Assembly (NCBI GenBank): GCA_035947875.1
Contig: DASZJQ010000122.1
Coordinates: 1-13,875, forward strand
Direction of reading: 5' to 3'
Source: Bog-473 sp035947875
GTDB taxonomy: Bacteria > Actinomycetota > Acidimicrobiia > Acidimicrobiales > RAAP-2
Length of the DNA: 13,875 nt
How positions within the stretch are numbered: the stretch's first letter is position 1; each line of letters opens with the position of its first letter. The notes beneath the pieces were generated by a model that worked only from the letters and a program-made list of their open reading frames with translations, searched no databases and was not told the DNA's origin. This document shows, in pieces, positions 1-7,124 of the stretch. The position numbers and the translations under genes are program-made.

Positions 1-30
1 GGATGCGAATTCCGGAAGAAGAGCACCGAG

Positions 31-37
31 GGAGGGG
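31..37 (+). promoter_or_regulatory. Ribosome binding site of tadE-like gene
   Basis: A purine-rich GGAGGGG stretch lies 6 bases before the GTG at 44 and decides that start. The reading frame stays open back to base 2, so without this site the start would be ambiguous. Bases 31-53 are nearly repeated at 7210-7233 ahead of tadG. Confidence 0.8.
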
Positions 38-43
38 TCCAGA

Positions 44-520
44 GTGGGACCGAAGAAGCCAAGAGGCCCGTGGCTCCGTCGGCGTCGCGAAGACGGCGCA
101 GAAACGGTCGAATTCGCCATCGTCGTCGTTCTCCTCATAACGCTCATCTACGGCATCGTGTCCGTGGGTCTCTCGCTGGCCGCCAAGGTGACGATCACCC
201 AGGCTGCCGCCGACGGCGCGCGCGCCGGCATCGTGATGCCGACCGCCGCGCTGCAAGTGTCAACCGCCGAAGCCGCCGCGGCCAACGATGTGGCCTGGAT
301 GGGGAGGGGGACCTGCTCGCCGACGGGGACCGTCATCACGTGTTATGCGGCCCCCCCGGGCCCTTGTCCGGCCAATCCATCGCAAACCTGTTTAACGGTG
401 ACTGTCACCTACAACTACGCCCAGAGCCCAATCTTTCCGCCGCTGCCGGGATTGGGAATCTTGGCGCCCAACACCATTACGACGAGTTCCACCCTTCAGG
501 TGTCCACTCCAACGTCATAG
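44..520 (+). CDS. TadE-like Flp pilus minor pilin (pseudopilin)
   Basis: A 158-residue protein of the TadE family, which are membrane-anchored pseudopilins of the Flp/Tad pilus assembly machine. A short basic N-terminus (residues 1-16, rich in Arg/Lys) is followed by DGAETVEFAIVVVLL and one hydrophobic helix, about residues 24-46, then AAADGARAG, a stretch typical of TadE proteins. Gly18 followed by Glu23 fits the prepilin-peptidase rule (cleavage after Gly, Glu at +5), and a peptidase gene lies just downstream. The exported part has four cysteines (in GTCSPTG, ITCYAAP, GPCPANP and QTCLTV) that could form disulfides. The GTG start is chosen for its strong ribosome binding site. Probably translated together with the 24-codon ORF and the peptidase. 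TadE versus TadF cannot be settled by eye. Confidence 0.85.
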   Translation: MGPKKPRGPWLRRRREDGAETVEFAIVVVLLITLIYGIVSVGLSLAAKVTITQAAADGARAGIVMPTAALQVSTAEAAAANDVAWMGRGTCSPTGTVITCYAAPPGPCPANPSQTCLTVTVTYNYAQSPIFPPLPGLGILAPNTITTSSTLQVSTPTS

Positions 521-595
521 ATGAGGATCATGAAGGCCTTCCGACCATTGAACCGAGTTAGCTACCACCCCCAAGGCCGGGCCGCGAGGCGGTGA
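521..595 (+). CDS. Short bridging ORF, 24 codons, possible coupling peptide
   Basis: The ATG directly follows the tadE stop codon (TAG at 518-520), and the TGA stop at 593-595 overlaps the GTG start of the peptidase gene at 592-594, giving GTGA. The peptide would be basic (7 Arg, 1 Lys of 24), has no hydrophobic segment and resembles no family I know. A second in-frame ATG at 530 has a weak AGG upstream. It may be a device that carries ribosomes from tadE to the peptidase, which has only a weak ribosome binding site of its own. It may equally be chance in a 71-base spacer. Confidence 0.3.
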   Translation: MRIMKAFRPLNRVSYHPQGRAARR

Positions 596-1266
596 GCGCC
601 GACCTCGCATTGATCGGCGGAGCCACCGTCGGTATGGCGGTGGGGGGCCTCTTGATCCCAACCACCCGGCGAGAGCTCGCGGCGGCCTTGACGAGGGCCA
701 ACGATGGGATCTCCGTTCCGCGGCCGACAGTTGTGCGATGGCACCGGCTGGCCCTCATTCTCGCCTCAGGGAGTATTCCAGGCGTCGTCCTCTTCCGGGG
801 GGGCTGGTCGATGGCGTCGCTGCCGCCGCTCTTGTTGTTTCTTGGCTTGGTGCAGCTGGCCTATTGCGACGCGAAGCGGCACCTCTTGCCCAAGACGATG
901 GTCCATGCCACGACGGCCTGCGTGGCGGGGAGCGCCATCCTCGCGGCGGCCGCCGACGGTCTGTGGCACGAGCTGTTCGTCTCGTTGGTGTGCAGCGCCA
1001 CCTTTACGGCACTGTTCTTCGTCATCAATCTGATCAATCCGGCGTGGATCTCGTTTGGTGACGTTCGTCTTGCCCCCGCCGTCGGGCTCGGTCTGGCCTG
1101 GATCAATCCCACGGCCCTGATCGAAGGGTTCTTCTTGGCCAACCTGCTGGCGGCCGTGGTGGGGATCATCATGCTGGTCACCCACACGGGCGATCGAAAA
1201 TCAGCTCTGCCTTTCGGCTTCTACATGGCCCTGGCGACTGGTGCCGTGCTCCTGCTCTGGAGCTGA
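592..1266 (+). CDS. Type IV prepilin peptidase (A24 family, TadV/CpaA-like)
   Basis: A 224-residue integral membrane aspartyl protease expected to cut the leader from Flp prepilins and TadE-like pseudopilins at the inner face of the membrane. The two catalytic aspartates are visible: Asp93 in YCDAKRHLLPK (matching the D-x3-R-x-h-P pattern) and Asp157 in SFGDVRLAP (the GxGD motif). About six hydrophobic segments are seen, near residues 5-22, 53-68, 77-91, 104-121, 127-148 and 175-195, with another at the C-terminus. It lacks the N-terminal CxxC methyltransferase domain of PilD, as is usual for Tad peptidases. The first Gly of GxGD is Ser here. The GTG start overlaps the stop of the small upstream ORF; only a weak GAGG lies upstream, so translational coupling is plausible. 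It is convergent with the helicase gene, 12 bases away. Confidence 0.87.
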   Translation: MSADLALIGGATVGMAVGGLLIPTTRRELAAALTRANDGISVPRPTVVRWHRLALILASGSIPGVVLFRGGWSMASLPPLLLFLGLVQLAYCDAKRHLLPKTMVHATTACVAGSAILAAAADGLWHELFVSLVCSATFTALFFVINLINPAWISFGDVRLAPAVGLGLAWINPTALIEGFFLANLLAAVVGIIMLVTHTGDRKSALPFGFYMALATGAVLLLWS

Positions 1267-1274
1267 ACCCGCCC

Positions 1275-1302
1275 GACGTCAGGCAGCCACGACCCTGACG
1301 TT
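1275..1302. terminator. Inverted repeat between convergent genes, possible bidirectional terminator
   Basis: ACGTCAGG at 1276-1283 pairs perfectly with CCTGACGT at 1294-1301 over a 10-base loop, with a possible G-U pair at 1275/1302. It covers the helicase stop codon (complement of 1279-1281) and sits 9 bases after the peptidase stop. Neither strand has a T-run after it, so it is not a textbook intrinsic terminator. The position between two converging genes is the main argument. Confidence 0.4.
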
Positions 1303-2739
1303 ACGGGCTTCGTCCCCCTTGCGGCCGGGAGCGATGGTGAACTCGACGGTGGAGCCTTCAGCCAATCCTCGGCGCTCATCGCCTTCGATCTGCGAATGGT
1401 GCACGAAGAGGTCGTCGCCTTCCTCGCGGGCCAAGAAGCCGTACCCACGGGCGCCATTGAAGAACTTCACCGTACCCGTCATGGTGTGGTTTGAAGGACC
1501 CGATGGACCGGATTTGCCCTTCTTGAGAAGAGGCCCGCTCAGCGTGGGAGAAGAGAAGGGGGCACTGAATCCCTGGTCCAGCCCGAGAGCGCGCTGGACG
1601 CTCTTGGTGTCCTTGCGTTGCTCCTCGGTGACCAGCGACACGACGGTCCCCGTGCGCCCGGCCCTGCCGGTGCGCCCGGAACGGTGGACGTAGTCGGTGT
1701 GATCAGCCGGCGGATCAAAATGCACGACACAGGGCAGGTCGTCGACGTGAATGCCTCGAGCCACGACGTCGGTCGCCACCAAGGCGTCGGTCCGGCCCTT
1801 GGCGAAGGAGTCCAGTGCACGCTCGCGTTGACCCTGCGTGCGATCGCCGTGCATCGGGACGGCACGCACACCTTGCGCCTGCAGTTGGCGGACGACCCTG
1901 TCCGCACCTCTCTTGGTGCGGCAGAATACGAACGCCTGACCGTGCTCAGAGACGATCTTGGCCGTAATGGCTACCCGCTCGGCCCGCTCGACCTTCCAGA
2001 AATGATGGGTGACATCACCCTTCTCCTCTTCGGCCGTTTCGATGTTGACCCGGACCGGGTCACGTTGATAGCTACGAATGATGGACTCGACTTCGCGGCC
2101 GATGGTGGCCGAGAACAGCATCACTTGTCGATCGGGGCTGGTCTGGTCCAACAAGCGTCGGACGACGGGCAAGAAGCCCATATCCGACATGCGATCGGCC
2201 TCGTCGAGCACGACGGTCGTCACGTCATCCAGCAGCACGTCCCCACGCTCAATGAGATCCTCGAGCCGTCCGGGACAGGCCACGACGACATTGACACCCT
2301 TATGGAGAGCGCGGCACTGGTCACGGTATCCGGTACCACCAAAAATGGACACGATCCGCTTGCTCTCACTCCCGAGGAGCGACCCGAGCACCGCGTGCAC
2401 CTGCGACGCCAATTCGCGAGTCGGCACGAGAATGAGGGCCCGCGGCCGACGGGGTCGGGCCTGGGTCATGTTGGCCACGATCGGCATGCCGAAGGCCAGC
2501 GTCTTGCCCGATCCGGTCGGGGCCTTGCCGCAAATGTCCTGGCCAGCGAGTGCCGACGGGATGGTGGCCGATTGAATTGGGAGTGGGCTCGTAATGCCCA
2601 ACTTCCGTAGCCGCGCGTTGATGTCCGCGGAGACGCCAAGGTCAGTAAAAGAAGAAATGTCGAAGCTCCAGTCGAGTGAGACGCGGCCTACTCGAACTAA
2701 GTTTCGAACGGGCCCCACTGAACGAACGCTCAGCGGCAC
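1279..2739 (-). CDS. DEAD-box RNA helicase fused to a cold-shock domain
   Basis: An ATP-dependent RNA helicase of about 486 residues, counted from the GTG at 2739. Motifs in order: Q motif near residues 31-56 (FTDLGV ... PIQ), Walker A APTGSGKT at 73-80, PTRELA near 106, CPGR at 155-158 (usually TPGR), DEAD at 179-182, SAT at 210-212, FVFCRTK near 270, ATDVVARGI near 322-330 and HRSGRTGRAG at 352-361. After a Ser/Pro/Gly linker comes a full cold-shock domain (about 420-485) with both nucleic-acid motifs, GYGFLA and LFVHHSQI. This suggests an RNA chaperone-helicase for cold adaptation, ribosome assembly or mRNA turnover. The start is uncertain. GTG 2739 lies 5 bases after a TAGCAT box; GTG 2718 and ATG 2760 are alternatives, and none has a clear ribosome binding site. 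The frame is open to 2826, which would overlap the divergent gene. Confidence 0.9.
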   Translation of the reverse strand: MPLSVRSVGPVRNLVRVGRVSLDWSFDISSFTDLGVSADINARLRKLGITSPLPIQSATIPSALAGQDICGKAPTGSGKTLAFGMPIVANMTQARPRRPRALILVPTRELASQVHAVLGSLLGSESKRIVSIFGGTGYRDQCRALHKGVNVVVACPGRLEDLIERGDVLLDDVTTVVLDEADRMSDMGFLPVVRRLLDQTSPDRQVMLFSATIGREVESIIRSYQRDPVRVNIETAEEEKGDVTHHFWKVERAERVAITAKIVSEHGQAFVFCRTKRGADRVVRQLQAQGVRAVPMHGDRTQGQRERALDSFAKGRTDALVATDVVARGIHVDDLPCVVHFDPPADHTDYVHRSGRTGRAGRTGTVVSLVTEEQRKDTKSVQRALGLDQGFSAPFSSPTLSGPLLKKGKSGPSGPSNHTMTGTVKFFNGARGYGFLAREEGDDLFVHHSQIEGDERRGLAEGSTVEFTIAPGRKGDEARNVRVVAA

Positions 2740-2744
2740 CGGCC

Positions 2745-2750
2745 ATGCTA
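2745..2750 (-). promoter_or_regulatory. Possible -10 box for the helicase gene
   Basis: TAGCAT on the minus strand lies 5 bases before the GTG at 2739. The spacing is shorter than for the other leaderless-type starts in this window (7-8), so support is weaker. No -35 element is recognisable. Confidence 0.3.
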
Positions 2751-2791
2751 GCAGCATCATGACGCACCCGGGCCGCACCCCACCGCAGCGG

Positions 2792-2797
2792 TACCCT
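2792..2797 (+). promoter_or_regulatory. -10 box, leaderless start of PhyH-family gene
   Basis: TACCCT ends exactly 7 bases before the GTG at 2805, so the transcript would begin at or next to the start codon. There is no purine-rich ribosome binding site in the 20 bases upstream, which agrees with leaderless translation. Confidence 0.5.
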
Positions 2798-2804
2798 GAA
2801 CCCC

Positions 2805-3704
2805 GTGCCCAGCGACCTCCTGACACCGGATCTCAAGCGGCGATGGGATGAGGACGGATGGTGCATCATCCCCGACGCGATTCCCTCCCGTGACTTGGCC
2901 GGGGCCCAAGACGCACTCACGCGACTCTTCCCGACGGCGGCCGAAATGGAGGAGGGGGTGGACGACGTGCACCACGCTCGCTGGCGAACGTGGGATGCCA
3001 AATGGCCAGAATTTCCGTTCCACAGTTCGCGGATGAATGCGCTGGTCCTCCACGACAAGGTGATCTCCCTCGCCGAAGATCTCCTGGGTACCTCCGAGAT
3101 TTCCCTGTATATGGGCATCGTCACCGCGAAGTACTCGGGCCAGTCGTCTGGTTTCAATCAACTCCTGCACGCGGACTACCCCAACCACATGATCGTCGTA
3201 CCCCGCCACGACGTGGGTTACCGCCAAGTCGAGTTCTTCATCTACCTCACCGACGTGACGCTGGAGGACGGTGCCACCCGGCTGGTCTCGCGCCAGAAGA
3301 CGAAGGATATTCCGATCGAACGGCACACCCTGAATTACATCGACTACGCCGACCTCTATCACGATCCGGGCAATGCCGCCGGGTCGGCCGGTTCAGTGGT
3401 GGCGTACAGCCCCGACGTCTACCACCGGTCAGTTGACGTGGAGGAGCCCGGCCACCGTCGCGTCATGCTGCATGTGTCCTTCAAACCGTGCCACGCGGCC
3501 TGGGGCGGCTACCAGGCCTGGCCGTTCAAGGGCCTGTCACCGGAATGGAGCAAGTTCGCCCAGCAGGCCACCGTCCGTCAGTTGTCGGTCCTCGGCCTCC
3601 CCGAGCCGGGCCACCCCTACTGGACCGCACAGACACTGGCCGGCGTGTCGGCCCGCTATCCCGGTCTCGATATGTCACCCTGGCGCGAGGCGCTCGGGGG
3701 CTGA
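2805..3704 (+). CDS. Phytanoyl-CoA dioxygenase (PhyH) family Fe(II)/2-oxoglutarate oxygenase
   Basis: A 299-residue soluble oxygenase with the PhyH double-stranded beta-helix fold. The iron triad is seen as His122-x-Asp124 (LLHADYPNH) and His207 (DVYHRS). Arg218 follows His207 by 11 residues, the same spacing as the 2-oxoglutarate-binding Arg after the distal His in human PhyH. FFIYLTDVTLEDGATRLV (about 144-161) is the typical core strand-turn of the family. Such enzymes hydroxylate small molecules or acyl-CoAs; the substrate cannot be read from the sequence. It stands alone on its strand. Its 3' end overlaps that of the amidase gene by 30 bases, tail to tail. The GTG start fits the upstream -10 box and the conserved opening LTPDLKRRWDEDGW. 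Full length for the family. Confidence 0.88.
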   Translation: MPSDLLTPDLKRRWDEDGWCIIPDAIPSRDLAGAQDALTRLFPTAAEMEEGVDDVHHARWRTWDAKWPEFPFHSSRMNALVLHDKVISLAEDLLGTSEISLYMGIVTAKYSGQSSGFNQLLHADYPNHMIVVPRHDVGYRQVEFFIYLTDVTLEDGATRLVSRQKTKDIPIERHTLNYIDYADLYHDPGNAAGSAGSVVAYSPDVYHRSVDVEEPGHRRVMLHVSFKPCHAAWGGYQAWPFKGLSPEWSKFAQQATVRQLSVLGLPEPGHPYWTAQTLAGVSARYPGLDMSPWREALGG

Positions 3705-5123
3705 GGGGGCGACCCGGTGGGGCGAGCCGGGAGCCACCTTGGGCCAGGGCATGTCACGCTCGGCCACCAGGGCCAGGTCAAGAAGGAGTTGCTCGCGGTG
3801 ATGGCCGGCCAGCACCTGTAGCCCAACCGGGAGACCGTCTACCAGGCCGGCGGGGATACTCACGGCGGGGCTGCCGTTGAGATTCGATGGTGCGGTCAGC
3901 GCCGCCGTATTCATGACGGCCCGCGAGAAGCCGAGCTCATGAATCAGGTCGGCGCCTGGAATGGTCGATGGTGGTGGCCCTTCGGCGGCGAACGCCACGT
4001 CCGGGTTGCTGGCGCACATGACAAAATCAGCCCCGGCGAAGAGATCGGCCATCGCCTCGTTCAACTGTCGCCGGTACGACTCGATCGACGCGGCCTTTTC
4101 GAGCGAGTAACGGGACATCGCTCCTTCGAGGCCAAGCCGCATCTCGTTGGACAGTTCCCCGATCCGATCCGGGTAGGCGCTGCCCAGGTCAGCGACGAAC
4201 CCAACCTGTCCCGCCATGGCCCACTGGCCCCGCAGCGGGGGAAGGTTCGGGACCACGCCCACCACCCGCAGGCCGGCCGCCTCGGCCAGCCGTTCGGCGG
4301 CGGCCATCACGAGATCGGCCACCTCGCTCCGCACCCGCGCCGTGCCGAGGTCGGGCACAATGGCCACGGTCATGCCGGCCAGGTCGTGGGTGCCGAGCGC
4401 AGCCTCCCAACCGCCCACTCTGGGCAGACTCAACGGATCACGCGGATCGGCCCCGTTGCAGGCGTCGAAGTAACGAGCCGTATCCCGAACCGACCGGGTG
4501 AGGCAGCCCAGGACGGTGGTCAGGGGGGCGATGCCGGCTCGGGGACCCTTCGGGATGCGCCCGTAGGTCGCCTTGAGCCCGAAGAGGCCGGAAAATCCGG
4601 CGGGGATCCGAATCGAACCTCCTCCGTCACTCCCCGTGGCAATCGGCAGCAGTCCACCCGACACGGCGGCGGCCGTCCCCCCCGAAGATCCCCCCGGAGT
4701 GCGCTCCTGGTTCCACGGATTCCGGGTGGTGCCGTGCAGCTCGGTCGAAGTGCAGTTGATGCCGCCGAACTCGCTGGCCGTGGTCTGCACCGCCAGGACG
4801 GCGCCCGTGGCCCTGAGCCGAGCCGCCGACGTGTGATCGTGATCAGATATCCGGTCCTTGAAGATCATGGAGGCATCGGTGAACGGCCAGCCCTTCACCC
4901 GTTCCAACTCTTTGACGCCGAACGGCACCCCCCCAAAGGGAAGCGAGACGTCGGCCACGGCGGCGTCTGCTCGCGCTCGCTCAAAGTCCGTATAACTGCA
5001 CGCATTGAGCGGTGACGCATCGATGGCGTCGATGCAGGACTCGAGCGCCTCGAGCGGAGAGAGCTCGTTGGCTCGAAAGGCATCCACCAGACTGCAGGCA
5101 TCTTCCGTCCACGGGGTTGTCAT
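3675..5123 (-). CDS. Amidase-signature family hydrolase
   Basis: A 482-residue serine amidohydrolase that would cleave the C-N bond of an amide, releasing ammonia or an amine. The Ser-cisSer-Lys triad is visible: Lys71 in PFGVKELE, cis-Ser146 in PGGSSGGT, and nucleophile Ser170 in GSDGGGSIRIPAG. The spacings (75 and 24 residues) match fatty acid amide hydrolase. The C-terminal GSPAVSIPAGLVDGLPVGLQV stretch is also typical. GSDGGG replaces the commoner GSDTGG. No gatB or gatC lies nearby, so it is probably not the tRNA amidotransferase subunit; the substrate is unknown. The ATG at 5123 is chosen because the family N-terminus begins here and a TACCGT box lies 8 bases upstream. The frame stays open to 5279, but that would run into the divergent aldolase gene. 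Confidence 0.9.
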   Translation of the reverse strand: MTTPWTEDACSLVDAFRANELSPLEALESCIDAIDASPLNACSYTDFERARADAAVADVSLPFGGVPFGVKELERVKGWPFTDASMIFKDRISDHDHTSAARLRATGAVLAVQTTASEFGGINCTSTELHGTTRNPWNQERTPGGSSGGTAAAVSGGLLPIATGSDGGGSIRIPAGFSGLFGLKATYGRIPKGPRAGIAPLTTVLGCLTRSVRDTARYFDACNGADPRDPLSLPRVGGWEAALGTHDLAGMTVAIVPDLGTARVRSEVADLVMAAAERLAEAAGLRVVGVVPNLPPLRGQWAMAGQVGFVADLGSAYPDRIGELSNEMRLGLEGAMSRYSLEKAASIESYRRQLNEAMADLFAGADFVMCASNPDVAFAAEGPPPSTIPGADLIHELGFSRAVMNTAALTAPSNLNGSPAVSIPAGLVDGLPVGLQVLAGHHREQLLLDLALVAERDMPWPKVAPGSPHRVAPSAPERLAPG

Positions 5124-5131
5124 GATGGCCG

Positions 5132-5137
5132 ACGGTA
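5132..5137 (-). promoter_or_regulatory. -10 box, near-leaderless start of the amidase gene
   Basis: TACCGT on the minus strand ends 8 bases before the ATG at 5123. No ribosome binding site is seen between them. It forms a divergent pair with the box at 5193-5198 in the 82-base spacer. Confidence 0.45.
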
Positions 5138-5192
5138 CTCCCTCTCCCCCCGTCCCGCCCCGGTCCGCTGCGGTGCGCCTCCCCTCGATGGG

Positions 5193-5198
5193 TACGCT
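5193..5198 (+). promoter_or_regulatory. -10 box, leaderless start of the aldolase-like gene
   Basis: TACGCT ends exactly 7 bases before the GTG at 5206, the same layout as at the PhyH-family gene. No ribosome binding site is present and no -35 hexamer is recognisable. Confidence 0.5.
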
Positions 5199-5205
5199 GC
5201 GGTCC

Positions 5206-6198
5206 GTGAAGACGGGACAGCTCACCACGCCGGCACTGGTCGTCCAACACGATCGGCTGGCGCACAATCTGACCGCCATGGCGGACGCCCTCCCGGGTCT
5301 CCGCCTCCGCCCTCACGTCAAAGCGCACAAGTGCACAGCCCTGGCGGCCCGACAAGCCGGGCAGGGACACACGGCGTTCACCTGCGCCACCATCGCCGAA
5401 ATGGAAGGGATGGCCTGGGCCGGCTTGGACGACGATCTGTTGTTGGCCAACGAAGTGGTCGACGCCACGCGATTGGGTGTACTCGTTCGCGCCGGGGCGC
5501 GGGTCACCGTGGCCGTGGACTCAGACGAGACAATCGCCGCGGTCCGCTCCGCGGGAGTGCCCGAAGTGCTGATCGACGTCAATGTCGGCCTGCCGCGCTG
5601 TGGGTGCTCCCCACAGGCTGCGGGCCGGCTCGCCGATCTGGCTCGCAGCAGGGGACTCTCGGTCCGCGGGGTGATGGGGTACGAGGGACACATCGTCGGA
5701 CTGGAGGATCGGGCCAAGCGGATCGAGCTGCTGGCCCCTTCGATGGAATTGCTCCGCCGGGCTCACGATGACGTCGGTGGCCAGATCATGTCGGCCGGGG
5801 GGACCGGGACCTACGACCTCAACCATTGGGCCACAGAGATTCAAGCAGGCTCCTACGCCCTCATGGACACGGCCTACGGCAAACTCGACCTGCCATTCGT
5901 CCAGGCCCTGTCGATCTTGTCCACGGTGATCTCGGTATCCGATTCCTGGGCGGTGGCCGACTGTGGACTCAAGGCGGTGGGCATGGACCACGGCAACCCA
6001 TCCGTCGAGGGTGGCCGTGTCCTCTTCTGTTCCGACGAACATCTCACCTTCGCCCCGGATCAGCCGGTTCGAGTGGGTGACCGGGTCCGCGTCATCCCGT
6101 CCCATGTCGATCCCACGGTGGCGTACCACCGACACCTCCACCTTGTCGATGACGACGACGTGCTGGAGAGCTGGCCGGTCGACCTACGCGGCTGGTGA
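5206..6198 (+). CDS. PLP enzyme, D-threonine aldolase / D-serine dehydratase family
   Basis: A 330-residue fold-type III PLP enzyme acting on D-hydroxy-amino acids, related to alanine racemase in its N-terminal barrel. The opening TPALVVQHDRLAHNL and the PLP-lysine motif RPHVKAHK (Lys39) mark the alanine racemase-like domain; GYEGHIVG and SAGGTGTYD line the cofactor site. The C-terminal D-serine dehydratase-like domain has CGLKAVGMDHG, SDEHL and PSHVDPTVAYH. There His300-x-Asp302 matches the His-x-Asp metal site of D-threonine aldolase rather than the His-x-Cys of eukaryotic D-serine dehydratase, so the aldolase reaction (D-threonine to glycine and acetaldehyde) is favoured. GTG 5206 is preferred to the far upstream ATG at 5005, which would overlap the amidase gene. 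It ends 20 bases from the exonuclease stop. Confidence 0.85.
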   Translation: MKTGQLTTPALVVQHDRLAHNLTAMADALPGLRLRPHVKAHKCTALAARQAGQGHTAFTCATIAEMEGMAWAGLDDDLLLANEVVDATRLGVLVRAGARVTVAVDSDETIAAVRSAGVPEVLIDVNVGLPRCGCSPQAAGRLADLARSRGLSVRGVMGYEGHIVGLEDRAKRIELLAPSMELLRRAHDDVGGQIMSAGGTGTYDLNHWATEIQAGSYALMDTAYGKLDLPFVQALSILSTVISVSDSWAVADCGLKAVGMDHGNPSVEGGRVLFCSDEHLTFAPDQPVRVGDRVRVIPSHVDPTVAYHRHLHLVDDDDVLESWPVDLRGW

Positions 6199-6218
6199 TC
6201 GAGGACGCAGCGCGGCAC

Positions 6219-7019
6219 TCATCGGACATCGAGCGTGAGGCTGATGGGGCAGTGGTCACTCCCCATGATGTCGGCGTGTATGTCTGCCGCGACCACCGTG
6301 TCCCTGAGGCTCTCGGACACCAGGAAGTAGTCGATGCGCCATCCCATGTTCCGCGCTCGAGCATTGGCGAAGTGCGACCACCACGAATAGTGGCCGTTCC
6401 CCTGATGGAACATGCGGAAGGTATCGACGAACCCGGCATCGAGGAACTTCTGGAACCCCGCCCGCTCCTCGTCGGTGAACCCTTTCTTGCCCGCGTTGGA
6501 CTTGGGATTGGCCAGGTCATCGGGCGTGTGGGCCACATTGAGGTCCCCGCAGAAGACGACCGGCTTCGTCCTTTCAAGTGTCTTGAGGTGGGCCAGGAAG
6601 GCCGGATCCCACTGCTGACTCCGGAGCGCAAGCCTCCCCAGGTCGTCCTTGGTGTTCGGCGTATAGACGGTCACCAAGAAGAACTCGTCGAACTCGGCCG
6701 TGATGACCCGTCCTTCGACATTCGGATCACCGAACGCATCGCCCACCACCTTGTACTGGGTGATGAGCTTGGCCGGGAGTCCGTTGGTCACCTGCAGCGG
6801 ACTCGGCTTCGTGAATATCGCCGTGCCGGCGTAGCCCTTCTTCTCAGCGGCGTTCCAGTACTCGGTGTAGTCGGGCAGAATATGCACCGAATCGGCCTGC
6901 TGCGCCTTCGTCTCCTGCAGACAGATGACATCGGGCTCCAGGGCGCTCACGAACGGATCGAACAATCCCTTTCGGGCCACGGCCCGGATACCGTTGACGT
7001 TCCAAGAGACCAGCCGCAT
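6219..7019 (-). CDS. xth: Exodeoxyribonuclease III (AP endonuclease)
   Basis: A 266-residue member of the ExoIII/XthA family, Mg-dependent nucleases that cut at abasic sites and remove 3' blocking groups in base excision repair. Seen in order: MRLVSWNVNGIRA at the N-terminus, CLQETKAQ (metal-binding Glu), YAGTAIFTK, VYTPN, FCGDLNVAHTPDDLANPK (Asp and Asn of the active site), FVDTFRMFH, YSWWSHFANARARNMGWRIDY (typical of ExoIII) and GSDHCPISL with the catalytic Asp-His pair. All key residues are present and the length is normal. The ATG at 7019 gives the usual family start; ATG 7022 and TTG 7028 are also in frame. The chosen start lies 7 bases after a TACATT box. Confidence 0.95.
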   Translation of the reverse strand: MRLVSWNVNGIRAVARKGLFDPFVSALEPDVICLQETKAQQADSVHILPDYTEYWNAAEKKGYAGTAIFTKPSPLQVTNGLPAKLITQYKVVGDAFGDPNVEGRVITAEFDEFFLVTVYTPNTKDDLGRLALRSQQWDPAFLAHLKTLERTKPVVFCGDLNVAHTPDDLANPKSNAGKKGFTDEERAGFQKFLDAGFVDTFRMFHQGNGHYSWWSHFANARARNMGWRIDYFLVSESLRDTVVAADIHADIMGSDHCPISLTLDVR

Positions 7020-7026
7020 CATCGCC

Positions 7027-7032
7027 AATGTA
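7027..7032 (-). promoter_or_regulatory. -10 box, leaderless start of xth
   Basis: TACATT on the minus strand ends 7 bases before the ATG at 7019. It is the third exact 7-base case in this window and again has no ribosome binding site. It slightly overlaps the alternative TTG start at 7028, which argues against that start. Confidence 0.45.
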
Positions 7033-7124
7033 ACAACGTTGGACGAGGTCCCCCGGGGCCGAGCCCAGGCGACGTCGCATCACCTGAATAGGTCCCGCAC
7101 CTGGGGCAAATGGGCCGTTCTGCC

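Noticed and set aside
70..561. 163-codon + strand ORF overlapping tadE in another frame
   Set aside because: Arg/His-rich shadow without motifs; tadE in the other frame has a clear pseudopilin N-terminus and a ribosome binding site.
1480..1482. Internal start giving a free cold-shock protein
   Set aside because: No ribosome binding site or TAC--T box precedes this ATG, and the frame is continuous with the helicase.
1618..2610. Long + strand ORF of 330 codons opposite the helicase
   Set aside because: It is antisense to intact helicase motifs, has no recognisable domain, and its His/Asp/Arg-rich make-up is typical of a shadow frame.
3939..5015. Long + strand ORF of 358 codons opposite the amidase
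   Set aside because: The amidase on the other strand has all catalytic residues; the + frame is Gly/Arg/His-rich without any family motif.
5005..5205. N-terminal extension of the aldolase-like gene from an ATG at 5005
   Set aside because: It would overlap the amidase start, shows no conserved residues, and the family N-terminus begins at GTG 5206 just after a -10 box.
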